Below, in pieces: positions 1-8,409 of a DNA stretch of 27,395 nt (position 1 is the first letter of the stretch; every line of letters starts with the position of its first letter). The position numbers were made by a program, and so were the translations under genes. Source of the DNA: JAVBNJ01 sp031551625. Lineage in GTDB: Bacteria > Bacteroidota > Bacteroidia > Bacteroidales > UBA932. The stretch is from NCBI GenBank assembly GCA_031551625.1, contig JAVBNJ010000006.1, forward strand, positions 1-27,395, read 5' to 3'. Below the pieces are notes generated by a model, which saw nothing but the letters and a program-made list of their open reading frames with translations, searched no databases and was not told where the DNA came from.

Positions 1-1
1 T

Positions 2-703
2 TGCTACAGCGCGTATACTTCCAATGTAACAGGGGTAATTGTGGATATACCCAATGTACCTACATTAACAGCTACGACCACTTGTGCAGGAACGGCTGTT
101 ACTTTTACCTCTTCTTCTGTGAGTGGAGCAACGGGCTACCAATGGACAGGAGCAGGCGTAACAGCAAGTTCGGGTACGGCTCGAACGAAAGCATCTAAAG
201 CTACAACTGCCGGGAGTTATATAGCACAGGTGCGTGCGTACAAGACGGCAAGTGGTATTACCTGCTACAGCGCCTATACGTCCAACTTTACCGGTGTGAT
301 TAATAATGGCGGGGCCAGGGACAAAGCGCCTAATTCGTGCGGATGCGCAACAGGGTTGACACTTGTTAATGGCTATTGCCGGAATCTAGCGGCCGATGGG
401 GCTTATAGTGATATTTCGTGTGGGCTGGAAGTAAAAGCGTATGACAGTGGCTGTCCAAGCGGGTGGGCAATCCCTAATAATACTCAAGCACAATGTATAA
501 TAGGTAAAGGAAATACTTATGGAGCTTCAAGGGTTAGTTGCAATTCTTCGGTATGTGGCATTTATTCCAATAGTGCATGTTGGATGGGCTCGTCAAATAC
601 ACACTATGTTGTTCTATGGGATTGTTGCGGATGGTGTTTTCCTGGAAGTGGTGAATTAGCATGTGATACAGGGCAGAGTACTCCAACTTGGTGCGTAAGG
701 TAG
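2..703 (+). CDS. Secreted Ig-like repeat protein, 3' end only (5' partial)
   Basis: The reading frame is open from the first bases of the window and ends at TAG 701-703, so the gene starts upstream. The internal ATG at 41 is probably not the start. The visible 233 residues show the end of one Ig/PKD-like module and a complete second one: the element CYSAYTSN followed by TGVI occurs near base 2 and again near base 266. The second half is rich in Cys, Gly, Ser and Trp, contains CPSGWAIP and ends in WCVR. That ending resembles the end of the FISUMP protein at 25652-27055, which has CPANWHLP and ends in CVRN, so this may be a diverged relative. The role is unknown; a surface or secreted protein is inferred. 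Signal peptide and total length lie outside the window. Confidence 0.75.
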   Translation, partial: CYSAYTSNVTGVIVDIPNVPTLTATTTCAGTAVTFTSSSVSGATGYQWTGAGVTASSGTARTKASKATTAGSYIAQVRAYKTASGITCYSAYTSNFTGVINNGGARDKAPNSCGCATGLTLVNGYCRNLAADGAYSDISCGLEVKAYDSGCPSGWAIPNNTQAQCIIGKGNTYGASRVSCNSSVCGIYSNSACWMGSSNTHYVVLWDCCGWCFPGSGELACDTGQSTPTWCVR

Positions 704-751
704 TATTCAAAGATAATGCGGACTGTTCCCCCGGTAACCGGAACAACACCT

Positions 752-905
752 GGCGGTAGGATGCGGGGCCATGCTTGCAGATGGCCTCGCAGGCGTCCGT
801 CTACAAACAAAATGGTGTGTGGGGGGCATTTTTGCACGCATGGTGCACACGAGGTGCAATTGTCTTTTGCGTAGAACGAATTGCGGCCTATATTGAATTT
901 TTTGA
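752..905. other. GC-rich intergenic segment of unknown nature
   Basis: Part of the 625-bp stretch without a convincing gene (704-1328). This segment is clearly richer in G+C than the AT-rich DNA after it and stays open in more than one frame on both strands, for example - strand 707-943. None of the translations resembles a protein family I recognise, and they are rich in Arg, Cys and His, typical of shadow translation. A small inverted repeat (TGCAC, GCATG, GTGCA) lies near 828-842. It could be a decayed gene end, part of a repeat, or a non-coding element. Confidence 0.3.
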
Positions 906-952
906 ACAGCGGGTAAATAATGTCGTTTGATACTAAACAACAATATTTTTAA

Positions 953-1143
953 TGACTATCCGCAATACTACCTCACTCCCAACCTCTCTCCACCGGAGAG
1001 AGGAGCTACGCAAGTACCTGCTTGTAAAGCTCTGTGCTACTTTATTGAATAAAATAGCACCGAATAAGCTAAAAAATGCAGGCATATCTTCCCTCTCCCC
1101 GTGGAGAGGGATAAGAGGGAGAGGTGGAAATGCGGATAATCAT
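953..1143. repeat. ~190-bp nested palindrome, MITE-like element
   Basis: Outer arms at about 953-1003 and 1091-1143 are imperfect inverted copies, beginning TGACTATCCGCA and ending TGCGGATAATCA. Each arm carries its own hairpin: 983-1003 (9-bp perfect stem, 3-nt loop) and 1091-1110 (8-bp perfect stem, 4-nt loop). Inside, CCTGC at 1017-1021 mirrors GCAGG at 1078-1082. The core 1034-1060 is a further inverted repeat (GTGCTACTTTATT against AATAAAATAGCAC, 12 of 13 matching). All levels share a centre near 1047-1049, so the whole element can fold into one long structure. There is no transposase, and a 126-residue ORF across it is not credible as a gene. It lies between a secreted-protein gene and the hydrogenase promoter. 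Confidence 0.7.
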
Positions 1144-1267
1144 AATATTTTTTTGATTGAAGATTTTTCATTCTGTAACCAAAAATGGCAAATTTTATAT
1201 TTTCTTATTAAAAAATGGCATTTTTTCTTTCACTTTTTATCATTTTTTAAGAATGCAATAGCAACTT

Positions 1268-1298
1268 TTTGCTATTGTCTGAAAAATAACTATCTTTA
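1268..1298 (+). promoter_or_regulatory. Promoter of the hydrogenase operon
   Basis: TTTG at 1268-1271, a 19-nt spacer and TATCTTTA at 1291-1298 match the Bacteroidota vegetative promoter (TTTG, then TAnnTTTG) except for the last base. The surrounding 1141-1328 is strongly AT-rich. Transcription would start near 1303-1306, about 25 nt before the first operon ATG at 1329. Confidence 0.55.
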
Positions 1299-1328
1299 TG
1301 CTCTTAAAAATTGCAAAATCTTTACAAT

Positions 1329-1730
1329 ATGAACAAAATTAAATCGCTGGACGACTTGCGGAAAATGAAACAGCAAGTCGAAGCTAATCTCAACTTACGT
1401 GAGAAAAGTAACGACCCCGACAGCCAGGTGCAAATCAAAGTAGCGATGGCTACTTGCGGTATTGCCGCCGGCGCCCGTGAAACGATGAATGCATTTTTGG
1501 AAAAAATCGAAAAAGAAAAATTGCAGGCTGTGGTTACACAAACCGGCTGTATGGGCTACTGCCACGCCGAACCTACGGTTGAAGTACGCAAACCCGGCAA
1601 AGATCCGGTAGTGTTCAGTCATGTAGATGTTGCAAAAGTAGCCGAAATCATTGATAAATATATCAAGAACGATGTATTGCTCGATGGTATTCTCCCGATT
1701 AATTACGAAACTATCATAGATAAAAAATAG
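1329..1730 (+). CDS. Small thioredoxin-like (2Fe-2S) ferredoxin of the hydrogenase operon
   Basis: 133 residues. It is a small thioredoxin-fold 2Fe-2S ferredoxin of the kind found in front of bifurcating hydrogenase or NuoF-like genes, presumably an electron-carrying subunit or accessory of the cytoplasmic hydrogenase complex. The family motif MATCGIAAGAR lies at residues 40-50 and CMGYC at 74-78. Only three of the usual four cluster Cys are seen (C43, C74, C78); where HydB has its second Cys (C11, C16) this protein has Gly48. ATG 1329 is preferred over the in-frame TTG at 1311 because the latter is too close to the predicted transcription start and adds an unconserved-looking hexapeptide. 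The stop is 5 bp before the next ATG, so translation is probably coupled. Confidence 0.85.
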   Translation: MNKIKSLDDLRKMKQQVEANLNLREKSNDPDSQVQIKVAMATCGIAAGARETMNAFLEKIEKEKLQAVVTQTGCMGYCHAEPTVEVRKPGKDPVVFSHVDVAKVAEIIDKYIKNDVLLDGILPINYETIIDKK

Positions 1731-1735
1731 CAACT

Positions 1736-3526
1736 ATGGCACAATACAAAATGCACCTTTTAGTCTGTGGAGGTACAGGCTGTAGAGCTTCGCAAAGCGA
1801 AAAAATTGTAGAAAATTTGCGCGCCGAATTAAAAGCAAAAGGGTTGGAAAATGAAGCACAGGTGGTAACCACCGGCTGCTTCGGGTTCTGCGAACAAGGC
1901 CCCATTGTGAAAATAACACCCGACAACACTTTTTACGTAGGTGTAAAACCCGAAGACGCAGCCGAGCTGATAGCCGAACATGTGCTCAAAGGCCGCAAGG
2001 TACAGCGCCTGCTGTATGTCGACCCGAAAGAAAAAGCGCAGGTCGACGATTCGAAACGCATGGGTTTTTACCGCAAGCAAGTGCGGATTGCATTACGCAA
2101 CTGCGGGTTCATTGATCCCGAAAATATTGATGAATACATTGCCCGCGATGGGTATGCCGCATTAGGCAAAGTGCTCGAAATGTCGCAAACCGAAGCGATT
2201 GAAATTATGAAGAAGTCCGGCCTCCGTGGCCGTGGCGGCGGCGGATTCCCGACAGGTGTTAAATGGGAAATTGCTTACAACAACAAAGCCGACCAGAAAT
2301 ATGTGGTGTGCAACGCCGACGAAGGCGACCCGGGCGCGTTCATGGACCGCTCGATCCTCGAAGGCGACCCGCACACGATTATCGAAGCAATGGCTATTTG
2401 TGGCTATTGTATCGGTGCAACTAAAGGATTAGTTTATATCCGTGCCGAATATCCGCTGGCTATTAAACGCCTGCAAACTGCCATCAAACAAGCGCGCGAG
2501 TATGGCTTGTTGGGAGAAAATATCTTGGGTAGCAACCTGAATTTTGATATTGAATTGCGCTATGGCGCCGGTGCATTTGTGTGCGGCGAAGAAACAGCGC
2601 TCATCCATTCGATGGAAGGCGAACGCGGCGAGCCGACTGTGAAACCGCCGTTCCCCGCCGAATCGGGCTACTTGGGCAAACCGACTAACGTAAACAATGT
2701 GGAAACATTGGCCAACGTGCCGGTAATTTACCTCAAAGGCCCTGAGTGGTTCGGCAGCATCGGCACTGCCAAATCGAAAGGTACGAAAGTATTTGCACTG
2801 GCCGGAAAAATCAACAACGTTGGTTTGATTGAAGTGCCGATGGGTATTACATTGCGTGAAGTTATTTTCGAAATAGGCGGAGGCATTAAAGGCGGCAAGA
2901 AATTCAAAGCCGTACAAACAGGCGGCCCCAGCGGTGGTTGCTTGACCGAGCAACACCTTGATACTCCTATTGACTACGACAACCTGATTGCCGCAGGTTC
3001 CATGATGGGTTCCGGCGGTATGATTGTGATGGACGAGGACGATTGCATGCCGTCGATTGCAAAATTCTACTTGGAATTTACGGTCGAAGAATCGTGTGGA
3101 AAATGCGCCCCGTGCCGCGTAGGCAACAAGCGCCTTCACGAATTGCTCGAAAAAATATGCGCGGGCAAAGGCACCGAAGAGGATTTGGAGCAAATGCGCA
3201 ACCTGAGTAGTGTGATTAAAGACACGGCGCTTTGTGGCTTGGGACAAACATCGCCGAACCCCGTGCTTTCGACATTGGAATATTTTCACGACGAATATTT
3301 AGCTCACGTGCGCGACCACAAGTGCCCTGCCGGACAGTGCAAGGCATTGAAGCAATATTTTATTGTACCTGAGAATTGCACCGGTTGTACAGCCTGTACG
3401 AAGGTGTGCCCTACGAGTGCTATTACCGGCGAAAAACGCCAGCCGCATGTAATCGATCAAGAGAAATGTATCCGTTGCGGCGCGTGCTACGACAAATGTA
3501 AATTCAATGCAATAACCATCCAATAA
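1736..3526 (+). CDS. hydB: Bifurcating [FeFe]-hydrogenase subunit HydB (NuoF-like, NADH/FMN)
   Basis: 596 residues. It is the flavin-bearing NAD(H)-reacting subunit of a cytoplasmic trimeric hydrogenase that couples ferredoxin and NAD(H) to H2. Domains in order: N-terminal thioredoxin-like 2Fe-2S (C11, C16, C48, C52); NuoF-type FMN/NADH domain with GLRGRGGGGFPTG at 162-174 and NADEGDPGAF at 193-202; SLBB-like segment about 350-440; 4Fe-4S site (C454, C457, C460, C500); C-terminal double ferredoxin (CTGCTACTKVCP at 548-559, CIRCGACYDKC at 578-588). The C-terminal ferredoxin and N-terminal 2Fe-2S domain separate it from plain complex I NuoF and fit HydB. It lies between the small ferredoxin (5-bp gap) and hydA (16-bp gap). 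Bifurcation is inferred from subunit make-up; simple NAD-dependent activity is the alternative. Confidence 0.93.
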   Translation: MAQYKMHLLVCGGTGCRASQSEKIVENLRAELKAKGLENEAQVVTTGCFGFCEQGPIVKITPDNTFYVGVKPEDAAELIAEHVLKGRKVQRLLYVDPKEKAQVDDSKRMGFYRKQVRIALRNCGFIDPENIDEYIARDGYAALGKVLEMSQTEAIEIMKKSGLRGRGGGGFPTGVKWEIAYNNKADQKYVVCNADEGDPGAFMDRSILEGDPHTIIEAMAICGYCIGATKGLVYIRAEYPLAIKRLQTAIKQAREYGLLGENILGSNLNFDIELRYGAGAFVCGEETALIHSMEGERGEPTVKPPFPAESGYLGKPTNVNNVETLANVPVIYLKGPEWFGSIGTAKSKGTKVFALAGKINNVGLIEVPMGITLREVIFEIGGGIKGGKKFKAVQTGGPSGGCLTEQHLDTPIDYDNLIAAGSMMGSGGMIVMDEDDCMPSIAKFYLEFTVEESCGKCAPCRVGNKRLHELLEKICAGKGTEEDLEQMRNLSSVIKDTALCGLGQTSPNPVLSTLEYFHDEYLAHVRDHKCPAGQCKALKQYFIVPENCTGCTACTKVCPTSAITGEKRQPHVIDQEKCIRCGACYDKCKFNAITIQ

Positions 3527-3542
3527 TTTTTGAAGAAGCATT

Positions 3543-5297
3543 ATGAAAATTACGATAGATAACAAACCCTTAGAAGTGGCTGCGGGTACCACCATTTACG
3601 ATGCTGCTAAGCAAGCAGGTATTGATATTCCGCGACTTTGTTATATGAACCTCGAAGCGGTGGGCATTGAAAACAAGCCTGCTGGTTGCCGCGTGTGTGT
3701 GGTCGAAGTGGCGGGTCGCCGCAATTTAGCACCCTCGTGTGCCACTACCTGTACCGAAGGAATGGTTATTAAAACCAACTCGCCGCGCGTACTCAATGCC
3801 CGCAAAACGGTGTTGGAACTCATCCTCTCTGACCACCCGAAAGATTGCTTAATTTGTGCCAAATCGGGACGTTGCGAATTACAGGACTTGGCGTTCCAAC
3901 TCGGCATTCGCGAAATACATTCGGTAGAAAATGCCGAAATGTCGACCTACCGTAAGGACCAATCGCCATCAATCATCCGCGATATGGACAAATGCGTGAT
4001 GTGCCGCCGTTGCGAAACTATTTGCAACAAGGTGCAAACTGTAGGTGCGCTGAACGCGGTGAACCGTGGCTTTATGTCGGTGGTTGCTCCTGCCTTTGAA
4101 GAAGATTTGATCGATTCTCCGTGTACGTTCTGTGGCCAGTGTGTGGCTGTTTGTCCTACCGGAGCGCTCACGGAAGTTGATCAAACGCAAAAGGTAATCC
4201 GCGCGTTGGTAGACCCCACCAAGACCGTGATTGTGCAAACAGCCCCGGCTGTGCGCGCTGCGCTGGGTGAGGAATTCGGCATGGAACCCGGCACGCTGGT
4301 TACCGGCAAAATGGTGTCGGCATTGAAAGAAATGGGCTTCGACCATGTGTTCGATACCGACTTTGCAGCCGACCTTACCATTATGGAAGAAGGAACCGAA
4401 TTACTTGGCCGTATCGGCAAATTCCTCGAAGGCGACAAGAATGTGAAACTGCCGATTCTGACTTCGTGCTGTCCGGCATGGGTGAATTTCTTCGAACAGA
4501 ATTATCCCGACATGCTCGACGTTCCTTCAACAGCCCGCTCGCCGCAACAGATGTTCGGTGCAGTAGCCAAAACATACTTGGCCGATAAATTGGGCGTTAA
4601 ACGTGAAGATTTAGTCGTGGTTTCTATCATGCCTTGCCTGGCGAAAAAATATGAGTGCCAACGCGACGAGTTCAAAGTAAACGGCAATCCCGATGTGGAC
4701 TATGCTCTCTCGACACGCGAACTGGCGCACTTGATCCGCGAAGCCAATATCAATTTCAAAGCTTTGCCCGATGCTGATTTCGATAATCCGATGGGTGCAT
4801 CGACCGGTGCAGCTGTAATTTTCGGTACCACCGGTGGTGTAATCGAAGCGGCTACACGTACGGCCTACGAAGTGTTTACCGGCAAGAAACTCGACAGGGT
4901 AGATTTCCAGGAACTGCGCGGCCTCGAAGGTATCCGCATGGCTACGGTAGATTTCAACGGTACGAAAATAAACATTGGTATTGCGCACCAGTTGGGCAAT
5001 GCACGCAAGCTGCTCGATGGCATCCGCGCAGGCATGTACAATTTCCACGCCATTGAAATTATGGCTTGCCCGGGTGGTTGTATCGGTGGCGGCGGACAAC
5101 CGTTGCACCATGGCAATTCCGAAATTATCAAAGCGCGCCACGCGGCTATTTACCGCGAAGATGCGCAAAAACCGCTTCGCAAATCGCACGAAAATCCGTT
5201 TATCATTAAACTGTACGAAGAGTTTTTAGGTAAACCAATGAGCGAGAAAGCGCACCATTTATTACATACGCACTATTTTGACAAATCATCGAAATAA
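3543..5297 (+). CDS. hydA: [FeFe]-hydrogenase catalytic subunit HydA
   Basis: 584 residues. It reduces protons or oxidises H2 at the H-cluster. N-terminal 2Fe-2S domain with C33, C49, C52 and C66; His-ligated 4Fe-4S site (H98, C102, C105, C111); two 4Fe-4S clusters (CVMCRRCETIC at 151-161, CTFCGQCVAVC at 194-204). The three H-cluster signatures are intact: TSCCPAW at 307-313, MPCLAKKYE at 363-371 and MACPGGCIGGGGQP at 507-520. Cluster ligands are C309, C365, C509 and C513, and the proton-path Cys310 is present. The C-terminus (LYEEFLG, AHHLLHTHY) is the usual small-subunit-like tail. It is shorter than the Thermotoga HydA and has no extra C-terminal 2Fe-2S domain. Operon context indicates group A3. 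The hydE, hydF and hydG maturation genes are not in the window. Confidence 0.96.
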   Translation: MKITIDNKPLEVAAGTTIYDAAKQAGIDIPRLCYMNLEAVGIENKPAGCRVCVVEVAGRRNLAPSCATTCTEGMVIKTNSPRVLNARKTVLELILSDHPKDCLICAKSGRCELQDLAFQLGIREIHSVENAEMSTYRKDQSPSIIRDMDKCVMCRRCETICNKVQTVGALNAVNRGFMSVVAPAFEEDLIDSPCTFCGQCVAVCPTGALTEVDQTQKVIRALVDPTKTVIVQTAPAVRAALGEEFGMEPGTLVTGKMVSALKEMGFDHVFDTDFAADLTIMEEGTELLGRIGKFLEGDKNVKLPILTSCCPAWVNFFEQNYPDMLDVPSTARSPQQMFGAVAKTYLADKLGVKREDLVVVSIMPCLAKKYECQRDEFKVNGNPDVDYALSTRELAHLIREANINFKALPDADFDNPMGASTGAAVIFGTTGGVIEAATRTAYEVFTGKKLDRVDFQELRGLEGIRMATVDFNGTKINIGIAHQLGNARKLLDGIRAGMYNFHAIEIMACPGGCIGGGGQPLHHGNSEIIKARHAAIYREDAQKPLRKSHENPFIIKLYEEFLGKPMSEKAHHLLHTHYFDKSSK

Positions 5298-5309
5298 TCA
5301 ATTACCATT

Positions 5310-5786
5310 ATGAGCACAACAGCATTACAAGATTGCCAAATAAAAAATATAAAAGACATCTGCCAATCGTTCAACAACGAGGCGGGTGAACTCATCAACG
5401 TGCTGCACAAAACGCAGGAAGCCTTTGGTTACCTGCCGCCCGAAGTGCAACGCGTGATTGCAAAGGAATTGAATATTTCGGAAGCAAAAGTGTATGGTGT
5501 AGTAACATTCTACACGTTCTTCACGATGAAACCGAAAGGCAAATACCCGATTTCGGTATGCCTCGGAACCGCTTGCTATGTGCGCGGCGCCGAGAAAGTG
5601 GTGGACGAGTTGAAGAAAGAACTCGGCCTCAAAGTAGGCGAAGTGACACCCGATGGTAAATTCTCGCTCGATTGCCTGCGTTGCGTAGGCGCTTGCGGCT
5701 TAGCCCCGGTAATGATTGTCGGCGACAAAGTGTATGGCCGTGTGGAAACAAACCAAATCAAAGAAATACTTTCGCAGTACGCTTAA
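5310..5786 (+). CDS. hydC: Bifurcating hydrogenase subunit HydC (NuoE-like, 2Fe-2S)
   Basis: 158 residues, the usual size for NuoE/HydC. A thioredoxin-fold 2Fe-2S protein whose ligands follow the C-x4-C...C-x3-C pattern: C84, C89, C125, C129 (CLGTAC and CVGAC). The N-terminal helical part (GYLPPEVQRVIAKELNI) and VVTFYTFF at about 64-71 are typical of the family. It is expected to pass electrons between HydB and HydA. The gene starts 12 bp after hydA and is the last of the operon, followed by a strong terminator at 5812. Confidence 0.93.
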   Translation: MSTTALQDCQIKNIKDICQSFNNEAGELINVLHKTQEAFGYLPPEVQRVIAKELNISEAKVYGVVTFYTFFTMKPKGKYPISVCLGTACYVRGAEKVVDELKKELGLKVGEVTPDGKFSLDCLRCVGACGLAPVMIVGDKVYGRVETNQIKEILSQYA

Positions 5787-5811
5787 TCGTAAGGATTAGG
5801 TATGAAATAGT

Positions 5812-5846
5812 AAAGCCGTTTCCGAAAGGGAACGGTTTTTGCTTTT
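5812..5846 (+). terminator. Intrinsic terminator of the hydrogenase operon
   Basis: CCGTTTCC (5816-5823), loop GAAA (5824-5827), GGGAACGG (5828-5835): an 8-bp stem with one G-U pair, closed by a GNRA tetraloop. The stem can extend outward through a G-U and A-U pairs (5812-5815 with 5836-5839). A T-rich run follows. It starts 25 bp after the hydC stop. Confidence 0.85.
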
Positions 5847-5945
5847 ATCATAATCATTCTATTTGAAACAAAAATGCATCATACTAAATAGTGCGCTGTC
5901 GATAAAAATAACACCACCACTCATTATCTGTCGCAAATAAAGTGA

Positions 5946-5953
5946 TACCTTTG
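5946..5953 (+). promoter_or_regulatory. -7 promoter box upstream of the exported protein gene
   Basis: TACCTTTG is an exact match to TAnnTTTG, 23 nt before the ATG at 5977. The upstream -33 element is weak (TCTG at 5927-5930, spacing 15). Confidence 0.45.
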
Positions 5954-5976
5954 TAACAATAAAACAACTTGCTGAT

Positions 5977-7575
5977 ATGAAAAGAATTTACTTTGCCCTT
6001 TTGCTTGCCCTTTGCGGCACATCTGTTTCCGGCTATGCCCAGCTCTCCGGCACCAATAATTTTATCCGGTTACCATACAAGTATAATTTCAATTTGTATG
6101 ATTATTCTATCCGGATTCCTATATCCGAAAATTGGGGCGTGCAAGTGCCGTTCCTGAAAGAATATAATGCGTCGCTGACGCTTAGTGAAGAGGTGCGGTA
6201 TTCGTTTTATGTATACGACGACACGTTGAAAAAGCCCGTTATTTTTTATTTTGCATTGCCCGAGAAAAATGCGCCTTGCCTGGAACTGCGGATAACCGGG
6301 TACAATATGTTGGAAAGCGAAACGGCATTGCAATCAAAAGCGGGTGCATGGGAACGTATCGACAACCCCGATGAAATTATGTTGGAAACCTACCAACAAA
6401 TAGCCGGTGGAAAAATTTTGACATTCCGGATTCTAGCCAAAGAAGAAACAGAAAAAGAAGCCTGCCGTGCGCTTATTCGCTCTTGTAAAGGCCCCTATGA
6501 TAGCAACGACTATTACCAGAATTATCATCCCATTACCTACTATGCAAAAGATAGCACTTACTATCCGTCGTTTGGATTCGGGTTTGTTATTGATTTCGAT
6601 GCCGAGGCAATGATTTATGCCCAGAAATGCGATATCAAAAACCCGTCGACCATGTTGGAAGCCGCGCTGAGCTTTGACGACGAAGATTATGATGAGAGCG
6701 AAGCATCGACATTCCAAGCCGATGGCTTTGATTTGGCTTATCAATTTGTGAAAAGCCGCGAGTATGTAAAATCGTTGTTTGCAGGTGAAGATGTTAAAAC
6801 GTTTGACTATGCCGTGGCCGGAATACCTGCTACCGTTTATGTAAAAGGAGTTTCGTTTGTCCCCACTATTATAGTCGAAATCCCGTTGTCGAATTATATC
6901 GCTCTACTAAAATTTAGAGGTGTTACAAAAGAAAACCTACATAAGGTGGAAAAATTCCTGTCGCAAATTTATATTGATGCGGCACAAAAAACAGGTGTGC
7001 CAGCGGCACAAGTTCCGGCCGCATCGTTCGAGTCGCTCACAGGTATAGAGGGAATTGAGGAGATGTATGCAAACGAAGTGAAATTTAATACCAAATTACC
7101 AAAGGGTGTTAAAACTATTTCGTGTTTGTTTCCTGCGGCTAAAGTTACTTTAGAGATGCCGGTTCTGGAGTACCAGAGAACTTCTATGGGCGATGTGAAA
7201 AAAAATGATAAGAAAGTAACCATTGAAAATGAAGAAGAAGATAGCAATTACTATATAGCTTGTTCAACTGACGAAAATGTATGTATCATAGCTAAGCTTT
7301 ATAAAGGCGATGAAGTTGAGCTATTGCAAAGCGAGATTTTCGATATTCTTTCGAATTCCACGAGTACTCTGGTTAACGGTTATGCTGTGATAAACAAACA
7401 AAAATGGACCGTTGTAACGGTAAAAAATGATGATAGCCATGCTACCCATTACTCGCTTGTTTATCAAACAGCCCTTTCCAATGGTACGCTATTAGCGATC
7501 TTTGTATATTCCTGCTCATTAGATCTGTCGCAAACAATAGAAGCGCTTTTGTATAAAGCATCGTTCGGAAAATAG
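5977..7575 (+). CDS. Exported protein of unknown function, 532 residues
   Basis: A clear signal peptide (MKRIYFALLLALCGTSVSGYAQ, cleavage after about residue 22, no lipobox Cys) indicates export to the periplasm or outer membrane. The mature part mixes aromatic residues with acidic stretches (DDEDYDESE at about 215-223) and an Ala/Val/Pro linker near 340-352. No motif, repeat or catalytic signature I recognise is present and there is no further membrane helix. It stands alone between the hydrogenase terminator and the convergent uppP gene and has its own promoter box, so it is probably monocistronic. I do not assign a function. Confidence 0.8.
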   Translation: MKRIYFALLLALCGTSVSGYAQLSGTNNFIRLPYKYNFNLYDYSIRIPISENWGVQVPFLKEYNASLTLSEEVRYSFYVYDDTLKKPVIFYFALPEKNAPCLELRITGYNMLESETALQSKAGAWERIDNPDEIMLETYQQIAGGKILTFRILAKEETEKEACRALIRSCKGPYDSNDYYQNYHPITYYAKDSTYYPSFGFGFVIDFDAEAMIYAQKCDIKNPSTMLEAALSFDDEDYDESEASTFQADGFDLAYQFVKSREYVKSLFAGEDVKTFDYAVAGIPATVYVKGVSFVPTIIVEIPLSNYIALLKFRGVTKENLHKVEKFLSQIYIDAAQKTGVPAAQVPAASFESLTGIEGIEEMYANEVKFNTKLPKGVKTISCLFPAAKVTLEMPVLEYQRTSMGDVKKNDKKVTIENEEEDSNYYIACSTDENVCIIAKLYKGDEVELLQSEIFDILSNSTSTLVNGYAVINKQKWTVVTVKNDDSHATHYSLVYQTALSNGTLLAIFVYSCSLDLSQTIEALLYKASFGK

Positions 7576-7626
7576 AGTCTATACAGGCATTTTCAAATTA
7601 AAGTTTGCCCATGAATAAAACCGGTA

Positions 7627-8409
7627 CTATACTATCTGCAAATTAACGCCGCAAGCCAGTAGAATCAACAGTATCAAGCCAACCACAATACGGTAGTAAC
7701 CGAACAGTTTGAAACCGTATTTTGTGAGGAACGAAATAAAAAATTTAATAGCCAGCATGGCTACCACAAACGACACCACATTGCCGATGAGCAACGCCGA
7801 AAGGTTTTCCTTTTCGAACAACACGTTGTAGTCTTTGAGCAGCTTGTAGGCCGAGGCTGCTGCCATGGTAGGCACCGCCAGGAAAAACGAAAACTCGGCG
7901 GCGTTCTTGCGTGTAAGTTTTTGTGCCATCCCTCCCACAATGGTTGCCATGGAGCGCGACACACCGGGAATCATGGCGATGCACTGGAACAGCCCTATTT
8001 TAAAGGCTTTCGGATAAGTCACCGTTTGATCTTCGGCAGGGCGGTTGAACCATTTGTCGACAAACAGCATAACGATGCCACCTGCAAGCAGCATAATGGC
8101 TACCACCAATACATTTTCGAGCAGCATATCAATATAGTCGCCGAATACAAAACCAATAACTGCGGCAGGGATGAATGCTACAAAAAGTTTATAGTAGAAA
8201 TTTAATGTCTGAAAAAAACGTTTCCAATATAAGACCAGTACCGATAGAATGGCGCCGAACTGAATGTTGACCGTAAATGCTTTTACGAAGGCCGTACTTT
8301 CCATACCCAACAGGTGCTGGGCAATAATCATGTGACCGGTCGATGAGATGGGAAGAAATTCGGTAATCCCCTCAACAATGGCCATAATCACCGCTTCGAG
8401 CCAACTCAT
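7627..8409 (-). CDS. uppP: Undecaprenyl-diphosphatase (BacA/UppP family)
   Basis: 260 residues, a normal length. An integral membrane enzyme that dephosphorylates undecaprenyl pyrophosphate to recycle the lipid carrier for peptidoglycan and surface glycans; family members give bacitracin resistance. The two signature regions are visible: EGITEFLPISSTGH at residues 13-26 and GVSRSMATI at 149-157. About seven to eight hydrophobic segments follow. The start overlaps the upstream DUF3098 gene by 4 bp (ATGA), indicating translational coupling. The operon ftsX-DUF3098-uppP is common in Bacteroidota. Confidence 0.95.
   Translation of the reverse strand: MSWLEAVIMAIVEGITEFLPISSTGHMIIAQHLLGMESTAFVKAFTVNIQFGAILSVLVLYWKRFFQTLNFYYKLFVAFIPAAVIGFVFGDYIDMLLENVLVVAIMLLAGGIVMLFVDKWFNRPAEDQTVTYPKAFKIGLFQCIAMIPGVSRSMATIVGGMAQKLTRKNAAEFSFFLAVPTMAAASAYKLLKDYNVLFEKENLSALLIGNVVSFVVAMLAIKFFISFLTKYGFKLFGYYRIVVGLILLILLACGVNLQIV

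Noticed and set aside
720..745. Hairpin after the first gene as a terminator (CCGGTAACCGG)
   Set aside because: The palindrome leaves almost no loop and no T-run follows.
952..1332. 126-residue + strand ORF
   Set aside because: It runs across the nested palindrome and the AT-rich promoter region, has no protein-like composition, and overlaps the start of the hydrogenase operon.
2429..3289. 286-residue - strand ORF opposite hydB
   Set aside because: Shadow of the hydB coding frame; rich in Phe, His, Arg and Ala with no motif, and hydB is certain.
4611..5189. 192-residue - strand ORF opposite hydA
   Set aside because: Antisense shadow of the catalytic hydrogenase gene.
7576..7626. Terminator between the exported protein gene and uppP
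   Set aside because: Only weak, interrupted complementarity is present, with no convincing stem and T-run.
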